Under the pieces are notes generated by a model. That model searched no databases and was not told the DNA's origin. It was given only the letters and a program-made list of their open reading frames with translations. A DNA stretch of 64,000 bases, taken from Paraburkholderia largidicola. Lineage in GTDB: Bacteria > Pseudomonadota > Gammaproteobacteria > Burkholderiales > Burkholderiaceae. The stretch covers positions 2,046,001 to 2,110,000 of the forward strand of contig NZ_AP023174.1 in assembly GCF_013426895.1 (NCBI RefSeq). Direction: 5' to 3'. Below are positions 56,401 through 63,164 of the stretch, in pieces (the first letter of the stretch is position 1; each line of letters starts with the position of its first letter). Position numbers and translations under genes: made by a program.

Positions 56401-57354
56401 CTCGCGAATACGCAACTGCATGTGCTGACCGACGACCTGCATCTGGCGCCGCAAGGCGTGAGCGGCGAACTGTGGATCGGCGGTGACGGCCTCGCAAAGG
56501 GCTATTTCAATCGGCCCGATCTGACGGATGCAGCATTCCGGTTGGTTTCGATCGAGGGCGCTGCGCCGTGCCGACTGTACCGCACGGGTGATCTGGCGAA
56601 ACGCCTCGCCGATGGCTCGCTGCAACACCTCGGCCGTCGCGACCAGCAGATCAAACTGCGTGGCTTCCGCATCGAGATCGAGGAGATCGAGGCTGCGTTG
56701 CGCAAGGCGCCCGGCGTGGCCGCCGCTGCCGTCGCGCTGCATACCGTCGGCGACAGTCCGCGCCTCGTGGGCTACATCGTCGCGTCTGCTGCCGACAAGG
56801 CCGACCAGGGTGCCGTCGCCGCGCATGTCGCCGGGCAGTTGCCTGGCTACATGGTGCCGACCCTGTGGATGACGCTCGACGCACTGCCGCAGACCAGCAA
56901 CGGCAAGCTCGACCGCAAGGCGCTGCCCGTGCCGACGGCGGACATGGTGGCCACGCCCGTGCGTCAGCCGCAAGCGGCGCTCAAGGTGGTGCCGGCCGCC
57001 CCGATGCCGATCGAGCCCGCAGCGGCTGAAACCATCACGATCGAACCCGTGGCCCTGACGCAGACGCAGTCGACGATCGCTGCGATCTGGGGCGACGTGC
57101 TCGGCCTCCAGCATGTCGGCATCGACCAGCAGTTCTTCAGCCTTGGCGCAGACAGCCTCCAGCTGTTCCGCATCGTCGCGCGGATGAACGAGCGCGGCCT
57201 GGGTGTCGATGCGCGTCAGCTCATGAAGAACCTGACGATCGCCGAACTGGCGGCGAGCCTCGATGGCCCGCCGGCGGAAGAGCTGATGGTGGCGCCTGCC
57301 GTCGCCCGGCCGTCGATTCTCAATTTCAAGCGTCGGGTTGCAGAAGGAGTCTGA
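47470..57354 (+). CDS. Hybrid NRPS-PKS, A-T-KS-AT-ACP-aminotransferase-C-A-T
   Basis: 3294 aa. Domains: A1 about 25-510 (YTSGSTGKPKG; GYGPTEN); T1 with S563 (LGLRSL); KS 620-1050 with C796, H932 and H973; AT 1145-1450 with S1242 (GHSVGE) and HAFH 1338-1341, the malonyl type; ACP with S1575 (GYDSL); Ala/Pro linker 1610-1720; class III aminotransferase 1735-2190 with PLP lysine K2032 (TYGKVVGGG); C 2215-2650 with HHIICDG at 2346-2352; A2 2680-3190; T2 with S3229 (GADSL). No KR, DH, E, MT or TE. Read by alignment to GrsA, A2 gives the code DILQLGLIWK, the known glycine code. A1 gives DALWLGGTFK, close to valine DAFWIGGTFK. The beta-ketone made by KS/AT would be transaminated. All catalytic residues appear intact. 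Confidence 0.96.
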   Translation: MSHRDGYLSDLPSGAGHGPGVAARFDAVCGEFGDHLAVIDTTGEESYAALGERSARLATALGSMGLERGDRCAIMVPRSRDTLALMLAILRLGAVYVPLDPAYPKAQLDFIVADCSPRLIIADGAALASIGGLDGVLIDLAEIVASSAAVDPAPMHATGPDDPAYIMYTSGSTGKPKGVIVPHRAILRLVHAQTFTNLSPETRFLNLAPLAFDASTLEIWGPLLNGGSAAIINEVQPSLDTIASEMARLGVTSAWFTAGLFNALADYRLEAFLPLKEVLTGGDVLSPVHIRKVMEAHPGLQIINGYGPTENTTFTCCYRIPRDSEALANGDAIPIGDAIAGTRVYIVDDKLVPVADGEVGELVTGGDGVALGYLNRPELTAEKFIDDVFIPGGKLYRTGDLVRRRADGAIDFLGRNDRQIKIAGKRIELDEIEHALRVAPGVADAAVAAFEGRRGKSIAGFVKADAESATVFLDGLRAHLKAALPDYMMPTELRVLPDFPLTPNGKIDRKALLAGLDTPAAAAPVEPEPIDDDFAGKLAAVFEGLLGNPVDRRANFFDLGLRSLDLMRAHAIIARDVSARVALVDLFRHPNVEALATHLRNALGVAQQRTIGRRRDLQDGSIAVVGMSGRFPGARNVREFWANILAGRDCITHFDVAELEDSFDDGSRREERYVKARPILQDVDRFDAGFFGVMAREAALTDPQQRLFLEIAWEAFEDAGYDPATIAGAVGVFAGTSMNTYFLKHVLTDRGVIDEFTSQFQIGEYQKLVGAGDFVATRTAYKLGLTGPAISVQTACSTSLTAIGLAVENLRAGRCDMALAGGVSVTFPQKRGYFYEEGGMGAPDGVCRPFDANAKGTVFGSGAGVVLLKRLDDAIADEDPIYAVIRGVGMNNDGADKVGFTAPSVDAQARAIAIAHAEAGIDPASVGYIEAHGTATPLGDPIEFAGLVQAFRLGGVEGGQFCALGSAKANVGHLDAAAGVTGFMAAALALRNRTLPPLTHFHAPNPAIDVTNSPFFFNETVRPWADSATPRRAGVSSFGVGGTNVHVVLEEAPCRVDAGEQQDGLQILPLSARSAAALERAKANLAGHLAANPGVSLADVAATLQTGRRAFTHRAVVIADSVDQAKAKLQKGAIEAQAPQAAPPVVFMFPGQGSQYPGMGQALYRTEPVYREWIDKGAEALAPHLGLDIRTLLLSEAPEGDDTPHPIRSTIYAQPALFLVEYALAQLWMSRGIKPTAMIGHSVGELVAACVAEAIAFEDALYLIAKRGALMQSAEPGAMLVVRLSEADLRPLLPADVDLAAINAPTLSVVAGPFAAIEAFEATLKASDIEHRRLHTSHAFHSRMMSGVVEDLAKLADTLSFARPKIPYVSSVTGQWASMDQPVPGRYWAGHCRDVVRFSDALTMVTAEGKPLLLEIGPGRTLTTFAMQGLPKDRYLAAIASLPDFAMRDRELALLAEATGRLWLNGVTPDWKTVQSANARRVSLPTYPFEPERHWIDAPATAAPRTQTTAAAVIAAPATPDAITIIPKTAMDQTVQIDRKPRLIAELASLLAEISGEAPDTSDPNMTFWDLGYDSLLMGQVSRQLRRRYDVTVSFRQIMSDYPTLPALAQFLDGAMPPDPEQPAAPAVVEAAPVAVAAPVAVAAMAAPIGTAPVMAAPSASGDIQSVIRDQIAAMQSLMARQLDVLQGAPMAVQQPAAVIQTAAAPVVAVAAPKPAAAPVQPAGPEIKFEENRPTRFTAYKPGATNSAQMTDAQTAFIADLTARYSAKTPTSKARTQSYRAVLADPRTASGFREEWKELVYPVVAQRSKGSKIWDVDGNEYIDIVNGYGQTAFGHTPDFVVDAVNAQMAEGFAIGPQSPLAGEVAQMFADMTGHQRVTFCNTGSEAVMAAMRLARTVTGKDKIVCFDGDYHGQFDEVLVKPGSEAGVPRAFPLAPGIPQNSVGNMVVLPYARSESLEWIKANIDDIAGVLFEPVQSRHPNLRPKEFVQQLREVTAANDSALIFDEVVTGFRVHPAGMQGYWGIQGDMATYGKVVGGGLPVGVLAGTAQYMDALDGGQWQFGDASVPEVPPTFFAGTFVRHPVVLAAMKAVLLHLKEAGPTLQEKLAARMDGLVQRINGHLEKVGIAARAESFSSWFYVSFAGEDRLGSLFYPYMRYLGVHIMEGFPCFLTTSHSDEDIRKIGDAFIESIAALQRVGILGNTQDAPASVPQAEPLTQAALTEPQKEIWLSAQLGNEASLAFNESFTLELNGELNEAAFERAFAATVARHDALRVHFSRVGDMMFADPATIVPLEKIDLSSHADAAEQLKTIIDAEAREVFDLTRGPLARAGLVRLESQKWAFVFTAHHIICDGWSINIILRDLSALYAAEVSGAQAELDEVQSFLAFAKAQDEAGVDADTRDFWMNLHRNPAPQPDLPGDRPRPELKSFSGASTTRHLGADLLKQVKTASSKQGCSLFATLFGAAQVLFGRLSNNDDVVIAAPMAGQSQAGEALLVGHCVNFLPLRVKFDRNQPFATHMKAVRDHLYDAGDRQNYTYGALVRDLGVKRDLNRLPLTDLQFNLEKVDGELDMAGVTTRFAPNAKAYSNFDLFLNVIESAKGLRLDCDFNTDVYDEATIQRWLGYYENVLTAIARDAETTVAALSLLNDAEIHHLRDELNDSRRAYDLSQTTPAMIAAQTRQTPNAPAVSDEVLRLSYGELDASASHIARSLVAAGIAPRGRVAIAMDRSVMTVAAMIGVWRAGCAYVPLDMTMPPARLRQILDGADVAAILTDGASRAVLEPGAHRVLDLETLLAQRDDTAVTLPSVSEADPAYVIFTSGSTGQPKGVEIPHRALSNFLLSMAEAPGFTAKDRIVAVTTFSFDISGLELFLPLIAGGQTFIAGHAEVRTGYELVTRLNEQAATVLQATPSLWRMLLEAGFKVPQGFKILCGGEPLPRDLADALLATGAEVWNLYGPTETTIWSSASRVVADGAVVIGAPLANTQLHVLTDDLHLAPQGVSGELWIGGDGLAKGYFNRPDLTDAAFRLVSIEGAAPCRLYRTGDLAKRLADGSLQHLGRRDQQIKLRGFRIEIEEIEAALRKAPGVAAAAVALHTVGDSPRLVGYIVASAADKADQGAVAAHVAGQLPGYMVPTLWMTLDALPQTSNGKLDRKALPVPTADMVATPVRQPQAALKVVPAAPMPIEPAAAETITIEPVALTQTQSTIAAIWGDVLGLQHVGIDQQFFSLGADSLQLFRIVARMNERGLGVDARQLMKNLTIAELAASLDGPPAEELMVAPAVARPSILNFKRRVAEGV

Positions 57355-57357
57355 GCG

Positions 57358-59694
57358 ATGAACGGATTAGCCTTGAAGATCGCCCCTGCTCACGAGGTCG
57401 AAGCCAGCTACGCCCTGTTTCCGGCGACCGCCTGCCAGGTGAGGTTCTGGCATGAGCAGAAGGCGTCGCCGAAGGCCTCCGCGCTCAACATCGCGTTCCG
57501 GCTGCAATTGTCGGGGCCGCTGAAAGCCGCGAGCATCGAACAGGTGCTCCGCGAACTGGTCGCGCGGCACGAGGTATTGCGTACCGGCTTCCTGATGACG
57601 GGTGCGGGGCTGCGGCAGCAGGTCTGGAGCCACGCACCCTTCCAGCTCGAAGTGGTCGACCTCACCGGCTTCGAGGAAAAAGATGGCCTTACGGAAGCGG
57701 AGCGTGTGGGCGGACAGCAGGCGCGCACGCCCTTCGCCTTGTCGTCGCCCTCCTTCTTCCGGGCCGTGTGGTTGCCCCGGTCGATCACGCAGGGCGAACT
57801 CCAGCTGACCTTCCATTCGCTCGTGATGGACGGCTGGTCGTTCGCGATCCTCGTGCGCGAACTCGTGGAAGGACTCGCCGCCGTGCATGCCGGCCTCGAG
57901 CCCGCTTACCCCGATGTCGATCTTCACCATGGCGACTACGCGCTGTGGAAGGAAGAGTTCCTTGCCAGCGGCGCGCTCGATCTCGCTCGCACCCACTGGC
58001 ACCAGGAACTTCGGGATTTCAGCCGCTTCGACGTTCCCGGCGACCGTCCCAGGCCGCAGGCGCGACGTTTCCAGGGCATCATCCGCTCCATTCTGCTGCC
58101 CGGCGCGCTCAGCGACCGCCTGATTGCGGCTGCCAAGGCGCAAGGCGTCACGCTGTTCAGCGTGGCGGCCGCGGGCCTCGCGATGGCCTTGCAAAAAGCG
58201 GCCGGCCAGACGAAGGTCGCCATGGGCACGCAGATGTCGGTGCGTGACCAGCAGGAACTCGAGGGCGTGGTCGGGCCGCTGATCAACACGGTGATACTGC
58301 GCCTCGACATTCCTCAAGGCAGCACGGTTGCCGCCGTCACAGCGCAGTGCGGCGCCAAGCTCAGCGACGCCATCGAACATCTGCACCTGCCGTTCGAGGA
58401 GATGATGGAGATGGCGGGCGAGGTATCCGATGCGGAACGCCCGCCGCTGTGTTCGGTCAATTTCGCCCTGCAGCAAAGCTTCGTCGGCGTGGGCGATGAG
58501 GTTCGCCGGGGCGAGTTCGCCGCGACGACCTCGCCCTCCTTCAACGCAGGCGCGCTCTACGACCTCAACTTCTTCATGGTGCGGCGCCCGGACGGCTGGC
58601 GCATCTCGTGTGAAGGCGACACGGATCTGTACGACATCGAGACGATCGACGGGTATCTGGCGAAATGGCGCGCGATGCTGGAAACCGTCGAGATCGACGC
58701 GAAGCTGCCGGTGGCGCCCCCTGCCGCGAAGGCGACGGCGACATTCGTGGCGGGCGTCGGCAACAGCGGGTTCATGAGTCAGGCCGAACTGGAGGCGAAA
58801 GCGCGCAATATCGTGCGCTTCAACGAGAACGCGCCGGGAACGCCCATCATTGCGCTCAACAACACGGCCGTGTTCTATGAACTGGCGCGGCAGATCGGCA
58901 CCGAACGCCCCATCATCGACATTCCGATGATCCCGGAAGGCGCCCCGCGCGAGTTCCCGCAGCGCGCGTTCCAGGACGTCGCCGCGGACGCCGTGCGGCT
59001 GATCAGGCTGGCCCGGCCAACAGGCCCGTATATCCTGATGGGGCACTGTGTGCTCGGCGCGCTGTCGCTGGAAGCGGCCCATCAGCTCAGGCGCGAAGGC
59101 GAAACGGTCGAACTCGTCATCCTCAACGATTCCTGGTGCCCGGGTTATCGCGAGTCGATGCCGTGGTACGACCGGCAGTTGCGCAAGATGCAGGTGCGCG
59201 CGGACAACATTCCGCGCGATTTCCGCAAGGCCCTGCGAGGCGAGACATCGATGGTTTCGTTCCTCAACCAGTATCGGATCGTTCGCTGGCTCGGCATTGC
59301 CAATCTTGCTCTCAAGCTCGGCCTGATTCAGGGCAATGCTTCGGAGCATATGGTGTCGGAAAACCGCTGGTACATCGAGTATCTGCTGGCGCAGCAGGCG
59401 CGGTATCGCCCCGCTCCCTATGACGGCGACGTGCAGATTTTCCGCAGTGGCCAGGTGCTCAATGGACGCCTGTTCGCACACGACCTGGGATGGCAGTCAG
59501 TCGTAACGGGCAAACCTGGCAACCTGGTTGTCACCGAAGTGCCGGGCATGCACGACCAGATCTTCCGCTCGGCGGGCGCGGCCGTCATTGGCAAGCAACT
59601 GCGTGAGCGCCTGGCGGGCATCGAGGGCAGCACGGCTGAAACCGCTGGCGGGCCGGACGCGCCGGCAGCAGTCCTGAGCCGCGCCAAGGCTTAG
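57358..59694 (+). CDS. NRPS C-TE release protein with non-standard C and TE active sites
   Basis: 778 aa, start 4 nt after the synthetase stop. Condensation domain about 15-450 (LNIAFRLQLSGPL; LVARHEVLRTGFL; GVVGPLINTVILRL). Its motif reads H153-S-L-V-M-D158-G159, so the second, catalytic His of HHxxxDG is Ser154. A linker leads to an alpha/beta-hydrolase thioesterase, about 490-760: GHCVLG with C564 in place of the usual Ser, D591 (LNDSW) and H732 (GMHDQIF). There is no carrier domain between C and TE, which is unusual. It likely acts in trans on the glycyl chain on T2 of the synthetase. Cys-type TEs are known, for example in obafluorin assembly, where a strained lactone is formed. Confidence 0.92.
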   Translation: MNGLALKIAPAHEVEASYALFPATACQVRFWHEQKASPKASALNIAFRLQLSGPLKAASIEQVLRELVARHEVLRTGFLMTGAGLRQQVWSHAPFQLEVVDLTGFEEKDGLTEAERVGGQQARTPFALSSPSFFRAVWLPRSITQGELQLTFHSLVMDGWSFAILVRELVEGLAAVHAGLEPAYPDVDLHHGDYALWKEEFLASGALDLARTHWHQELRDFSRFDVPGDRPRPQARRFQGIIRSILLPGALSDRLIAAAKAQGVTLFSVAAAGLAMALQKAAGQTKVAMGTQMSVRDQQELEGVVGPLINTVILRLDIPQGSTVAAVTAQCGAKLSDAIEHLHLPFEEMMEMAGEVSDAERPPLCSVNFALQQSFVGVGDEVRRGEFAATTSPSFNAGALYDLNFFMVRRPDGWRISCEGDTDLYDIETIDGYLAKWRAMLETVEIDAKLPVAPPAAKATATFVAGVGNSGFMSQAELEAKARNIVRFNENAPGTPIIALNNTAVFYELARQIGTERPIIDIPMIPEGAPREFPQRAFQDVAADAVRLIRLARPTGPYILMGHCVLGALSLEAAHQLRREGETVELVILNDSWCPGYRESMPWYDRQLRKMQVRADNIPRDFRKALRGETSMVSFLNQYRIVRWLGIANLALKLGLIQGNASEHMVSENRWYIEYLLAQQARYRPAPYDGDVQIFRSGQVLNGRLFAHDLGWQSVVTGKPGNLVVTEVPGMHDQIFRSAGAAVIGKQLRERLAGIEGSTAETAGGPDAPAAVLSRAKA

Positions 59695-59775
59695 ATTCGA
59701 CGCCGGATAGGCACGCTTCAGGTTGCAGGCGGGTTGCGATCGGATGGCGGGCGGATTGAATGAGGTGGTACGGCT

Positions 59776-60930
59776 ATGTTTCGTTTGCGCAGAGTGTTAC
59801 TGCTGGTCTTTTGCGGTGTCCTGACGGGGGCCGGCCTGATTTATGGCAGGCTGGCCGGGGCTGACCTGTCCCGTCGGCCGGCCGCTGCTGTCGCCGACGG
59901 ACAGACTGTGCCGACTGACCGGATACGCCTTGCCGTGCTCGGGGATTCCGACAGCCAGTCCTATCACGATTCGCGAACGGCCAGAGAGCCGAACGCGCGA
60001 GGCGGACCCTGGCGCGCGACCACCTGGCAATGGACCGAGGTCCTGGGCCGGTTGCGCGGCGACCAGATCGACCAGGGCCAATGGGGCGCCTGGGGCACCA
60101 ACAAGTATCGCGCGTACTTCGACGAAGCATTCGGCTCGCTCGCGCGGGCGCCCGCCAAGGAAGACTACCGCTACAACTTTGCCATCAGCGGCGCCTGGAC
60201 CAATCAGTTGATGGGACACCCGATGCGCCAGGCGACCCGTCTCGTCGCTCTGATGGACACCGAGCCACAGGCCTGGAAAGGCGGCGTTGTGCTGATCCGG
60301 ATCGGCATCAACGATCTCGGTCAACACGACATCCTCGATGAAATGTCGCGCGATCCGAACGGCCCGCTTCCCACGGCGCGGATCAACGCTGCGATCGGGG
60401 AAATCGGCAAGGCCGTCGCGCTGATCCGCCAGCACCATCCTGAAACTTACATCCTGCTCATTGGCGTGCTCAGCAACGCGGACTGGTCAGGCGAGTTCGA
60501 CAGCTGGCAATCCGCCAAAGCGATCTCCAATATCGATGCCGGACTAAAGCGCTTCGACGACGGCTTGCGCAAGCTGGCCGCGTCGGATCGCCATATCGCC
60601 TTTCTTGGCGATCGCGCCTGGTTCGCGGGACTGTGGGGCACGCGCGACGAGCAAGGTCGTCCGGCTTACAAGACGGTGCGTCTTTCGCCCGGCTGGGCCA
60701 TCACCAATACATCTGGTGACGATCCGCACAACGCCGCCACGTCCGACGGTCATGCGGGCGTGGTGTGGAATACCCTTTGGGCGCAACATCTCGTCGCCTC
60801 GCTGAACGCCGCATTCGGGTTGCATCTCAAACCGATCACGGATGCCGATGTCATCGACTTTCTGAAACCGAGCTTCAAGGCGAGCGAACGATCCGCCTCG
60901 GAACTATCGACTCCCGTCACGGCAAACTGA
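59776..60930 (+). CDS. SGNH/GDSL-type hydrolase, membrane-anchored or exported
   Basis: 384 aa. The N-terminus has a hydrophobic segment (VLLLVFCGVLTGAGLIY), a signal anchor or signal peptide. Block I is LAVLGDSDSQSYHD with the GDS nucleophile; block III is IRIGINDLG (GxND); block V is DPHNAATSDGHAG, the DxxH pair. These hydrolyse or transfer acyl groups on esters, often on polysaccharides or lipids in the periplasm. 81 bp after the C-TE gene on the same strand, so cotranscription is plausible; it may process the product or belong to the polysaccharide genes that follow. Confidence 0.85.
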   Translation: MFRLRRVLLLVFCGVLTGAGLIYGRLAGADLSRRPAAAVADGQTVPTDRIRLAVLGDSDSQSYHDSRTAREPNARGGPWRATTWQWTEVLGRLRGDQIDQGQWGAWGTNKYRAYFDEAFGSLARAPAKEDYRYNFAISGAWTNQLMGHPMRQATRLVALMDTEPQAWKGGVVLIRIGINDLGQHDILDEMSRDPNGPLPTARINAAIGEIGKAVALIRQHHPETYILLIGVLSNADWSGEFDSWQSAKAISNIDAGLKRFDDGLRKLAASDRHIAFLGDRAWFAGLWGTRDEQGRPAYKTVRLSPGWAITNTSGDDPHNAATSDGHAGVVWNTLWAQHLVASLNAAFGLHLKPITDADVIDFLKPSFKASERSASELSTPVTAN

Positions 60931-61183
60931 CCCGGCGCGCGTGATGACCTGCTGACGCGAAAGCCGGCCGAAAGCGGCCCGGTCCCCCGTCGGTCCACGC
61001 CCGGCAAATACCCTGTCCTGCGTACGCCCACGCACAAACACGCCATCCGTGATTGTTCACAATGGGCCGCAGAGTCATGCAGGCGCGTCCTCGCCATGCA
61101 TCGACTGGACCGATATACAGAGCTCCGCGCCGCGACACACAGGCCGCACATGGAGCCGATGAATCAAACACAGCTTGATTGCT

Positions 61184-61190
61184 GAGAGGA
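61184..61190 (+). promoter_or_regulatory. Ribosome binding site deciding the GTG start of the HAD gene
   Basis: GAGAGGA, 9 nt before the GTG at 61200. The alternative TTG at 61179 lies upstream of it and is rejected. Confidence 0.65.
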
Positions 61191-61199
61191 TGGCCCTTC

Positions 61200-63164
61200 G
61201 TGAAGTCTCTCCCACAGCTGCTGCAAGAAGCGCAAAGCACCCTGCTTTGCGTCGATGCCTTCGATACTTTGCTGCTTCGCAAACCCGCATCGCTGGAGCA
61301 ACGCCTGTTGAAAGTGGCGAAGCTGTTCTGCGAACGTCTCGCGCTGCGTCCGGCCGAACTCGCCCCTCATGCGCTCGCCCGGCGCCGCCGCCAGATCGAG
61401 CACATCGCTTACCGGGCCCGCAACGTCGCCGGGCGTGGCGAGGTCCGCCTGGAAAGCATTGCATCCAGCTTGCTGGGACTCGTCCATGTCGATACCGCGT
61501 ACGTGCCTGAATGGATTGCGTGCGAACTCGCCGTGGAACGCGAATGCCTCGTGCCGAATCTGCCGTTGATACGCGCGCTCGAACGGCTCCGCGCAAGCGG
61601 TGTTTCGCTGCGTGTGGTGAGCGACACGAGCTTGTCCGGCGACGCACTGCGGCAACTGATCACGGCAATCTGTCCGCCCGGTCTGCAATGGGATGCGATT
61701 CATACGAGCGCCGACCTGCAGCTCACGAAACGCGATGGAACGATCTTCGCGGCAGTGTCGGATGCAGCGGGTGTTCCGCTTTCGAAGATGGCGCACCTTG
61801 GCGACGATCTCGTCGCTGACTGCACGATGCCGCGCCGTTGCGGGATGACGGCCATCCTGCGCCCGCGCTCCCGCTTGCACGTCGCCTTGCTGCGCGCCAA
61901 CGCCGTACTCGCGCGCGGCCAGTCGCAGTGGCATCACTGGCAGCACCGCCAGGCACAGAAACGCAAAACGGAGCGCGGCTCTGGCACGGCGGGCGACACG
62001 CTCGTCCAGGACGTGCTGGGTCCTGTGTTCGCGGAATACTGCCGCAAACTGCATGTCTACCTCGAACAGACGGCGGCCATCGAAGGCCCTGTGGTCGCGC
62101 TGTTTTGCGCGCGCGGGGGACTCGGGCTCCAGAAACTGTACGAGCTCTATGCCGCGCAGCTTCCCGCCCGCAGCGATATCAGTATCCAGCCGCTGATGAT
62201 CTCGCGGCTCGTCGCGGCGCGAGACGCGTTCGTGTACGGTGGCGACGGCGTAGTCGACGAACTCGACTATTCTTTCGAAGTGCGTAAGGTCGCAGCGCTC
62301 GCGCGCGCGCTCAGTGGCACCGACATGGCACCGAACGGCAACTACGCGACCGTGCGCGAGTTCATCGACGCGTTGCGCAGCGGACGCGAAGCGCACCTGC
62401 ACGAGCAGATCGTCGAGCAGGCCAGGCGGTTTCGCGAAGTGTGGCAAACCATCACGGCAGGCAAGCAGGGCATCGTGCTGTGCGATACCGGTCTCTATGG
62501 TTCCACCTTCAAGATGCTCATGCAGAGCAAGCTCATCGACCGGGGCCACTGTGTCCAGCTCGCGCGCAGCGACTACAAGCATCTCGGGCGTGCTCACTTT
62601 CCGTCCGTAACCGGACTGCTGACGGAGCGCAACGGCTACAAGCCCGGCGACTCGATCTCATCAGTGCTCGCGTTCTGGCATCTGATCGAAAGCCTGGTCG
62701 AGCCCGATCTCGACAGCGTGCGCCGCTTCGACCGACGCGCCGACGGCAGCCTCGTTTCCAACCTCGAAACGGAAGGCTGGCAGCAAAGGCTCGTGCGCAT
62801 GCCGGACCCGAAATTCGAGGACATTGCCCGCTTTGTTGCCCAGAGTGCGAAACGGCCCCCCGCGGACACGTCGCTTGCCGAATTCGAACTGGCGGCCAAA
62901 ACCCTGGAACGCGTGATCATGTTCCCGGACCCGGAACTGGTCAACCGGCTCGCCGAGCGGGACCGGTCGCTCGATTACGGGCGCGACGACACGGTCAAGG
63001 TGACGGGTCCGAACCTCAATGAAGCCAGCGCATGGACGCGGCTGTTCGTGGCGAAGCAGTCGCTCTGGCCCAGCGGAGCCGTAGTGCGCGCCTTTCCACA
63101 CTCGCATCGACTCGTGCAGAAAACGATCCGGTTCGGCTACACGGTGCGATCATGGATTCGGTAA
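61200..63164 (+). CDS. HAD-superfamily protein with large C-terminal domain of unknown function
   Basis: 654 aa from the GTG at 61200. HAD motifs in the first 230 residues: LLCVDAFDTLLL (motif I, DxFDT), RVVSDTSLSG (motif II), KRDGTIF (motif III Lys) and HLGDDLVADC (motif IV). The remaining 420 residues form a second domain (LFCARGGLGLQKLYELYAA; LCDTGLYGSTFKMLMQ; LAFWHLIESLVEPD) that resembles nothing I can name; it recalls COG5610-type proteins seen in polysaccharide clusters. It overlaps the flippase gene by 13 nt, which argues for a surface-polysaccharide role. Reaction unknown. Confidence 0.82.
   Translation: MKSLPQLLQEAQSTLLCVDAFDTLLLRKPASLEQRLLKVAKLFCERLALRPAELAPHALARRRRQIEHIAYRARNVAGRGEVRLESIASSLLGLVHVDTAYVPEWIACELAVERECLVPNLPLIRALERLRASGVSLRVVSDTSLSGDALRQLITAICPPGLQWDAIHTSADLQLTKRDGTIFAAVSDAAGVPLSKMAHLGDDLVADCTMPRRCGMTAILRPRSRLHVALLRANAVLARGQSQWHHWQHRQAQKRKTERGSGTAGDTLVQDVLGPVFAEYCRKLHVYLEQTAAIEGPVVALFCARGGLGLQKLYELYAAQLPARSDISIQPLMISRLVAARDAFVYGGDGVVDELDYSFEVRKVAALARALSGTDMAPNGNYATVREFIDALRSGREAHLHEQIVEQARRFREVWQTITAGKQGIVLCDTGLYGSTFKMLMQSKLIDRGHCVQLARSDYKHLGRAHFPSVTGLLTERNGYKPGDSISSVLAFWHLIESLVEPDLDSVRRFDRRADGSLVSNLETEGWQQRLVRMPDPKFEDIARFVAQSAKRPPADTSLAEFELAAKTLERVIMFPDPELVNRLAERDRSLDYGRDDTVKVTGPNLNEASAWTRLFVAKQSLWPSGAVVRAFPHSHRLVQKTIRFGYTVRSWIR

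Noticed and set aside
47473..59481. Several minus-strand open frames of 669-939 codons opposite the synthetase genes.
   Set aside because: The plus strand carries all NRPS and PKS motifs in order; the antisense frames have no domains and are a GC artefact.
60966..60979. Small hairpin GGCCG-AAAG-CGGCC after the SGNH hydrolase gene.
   Set aside because: Only a 5-bp stem with no U tract, common by chance in GC-rich DNA.
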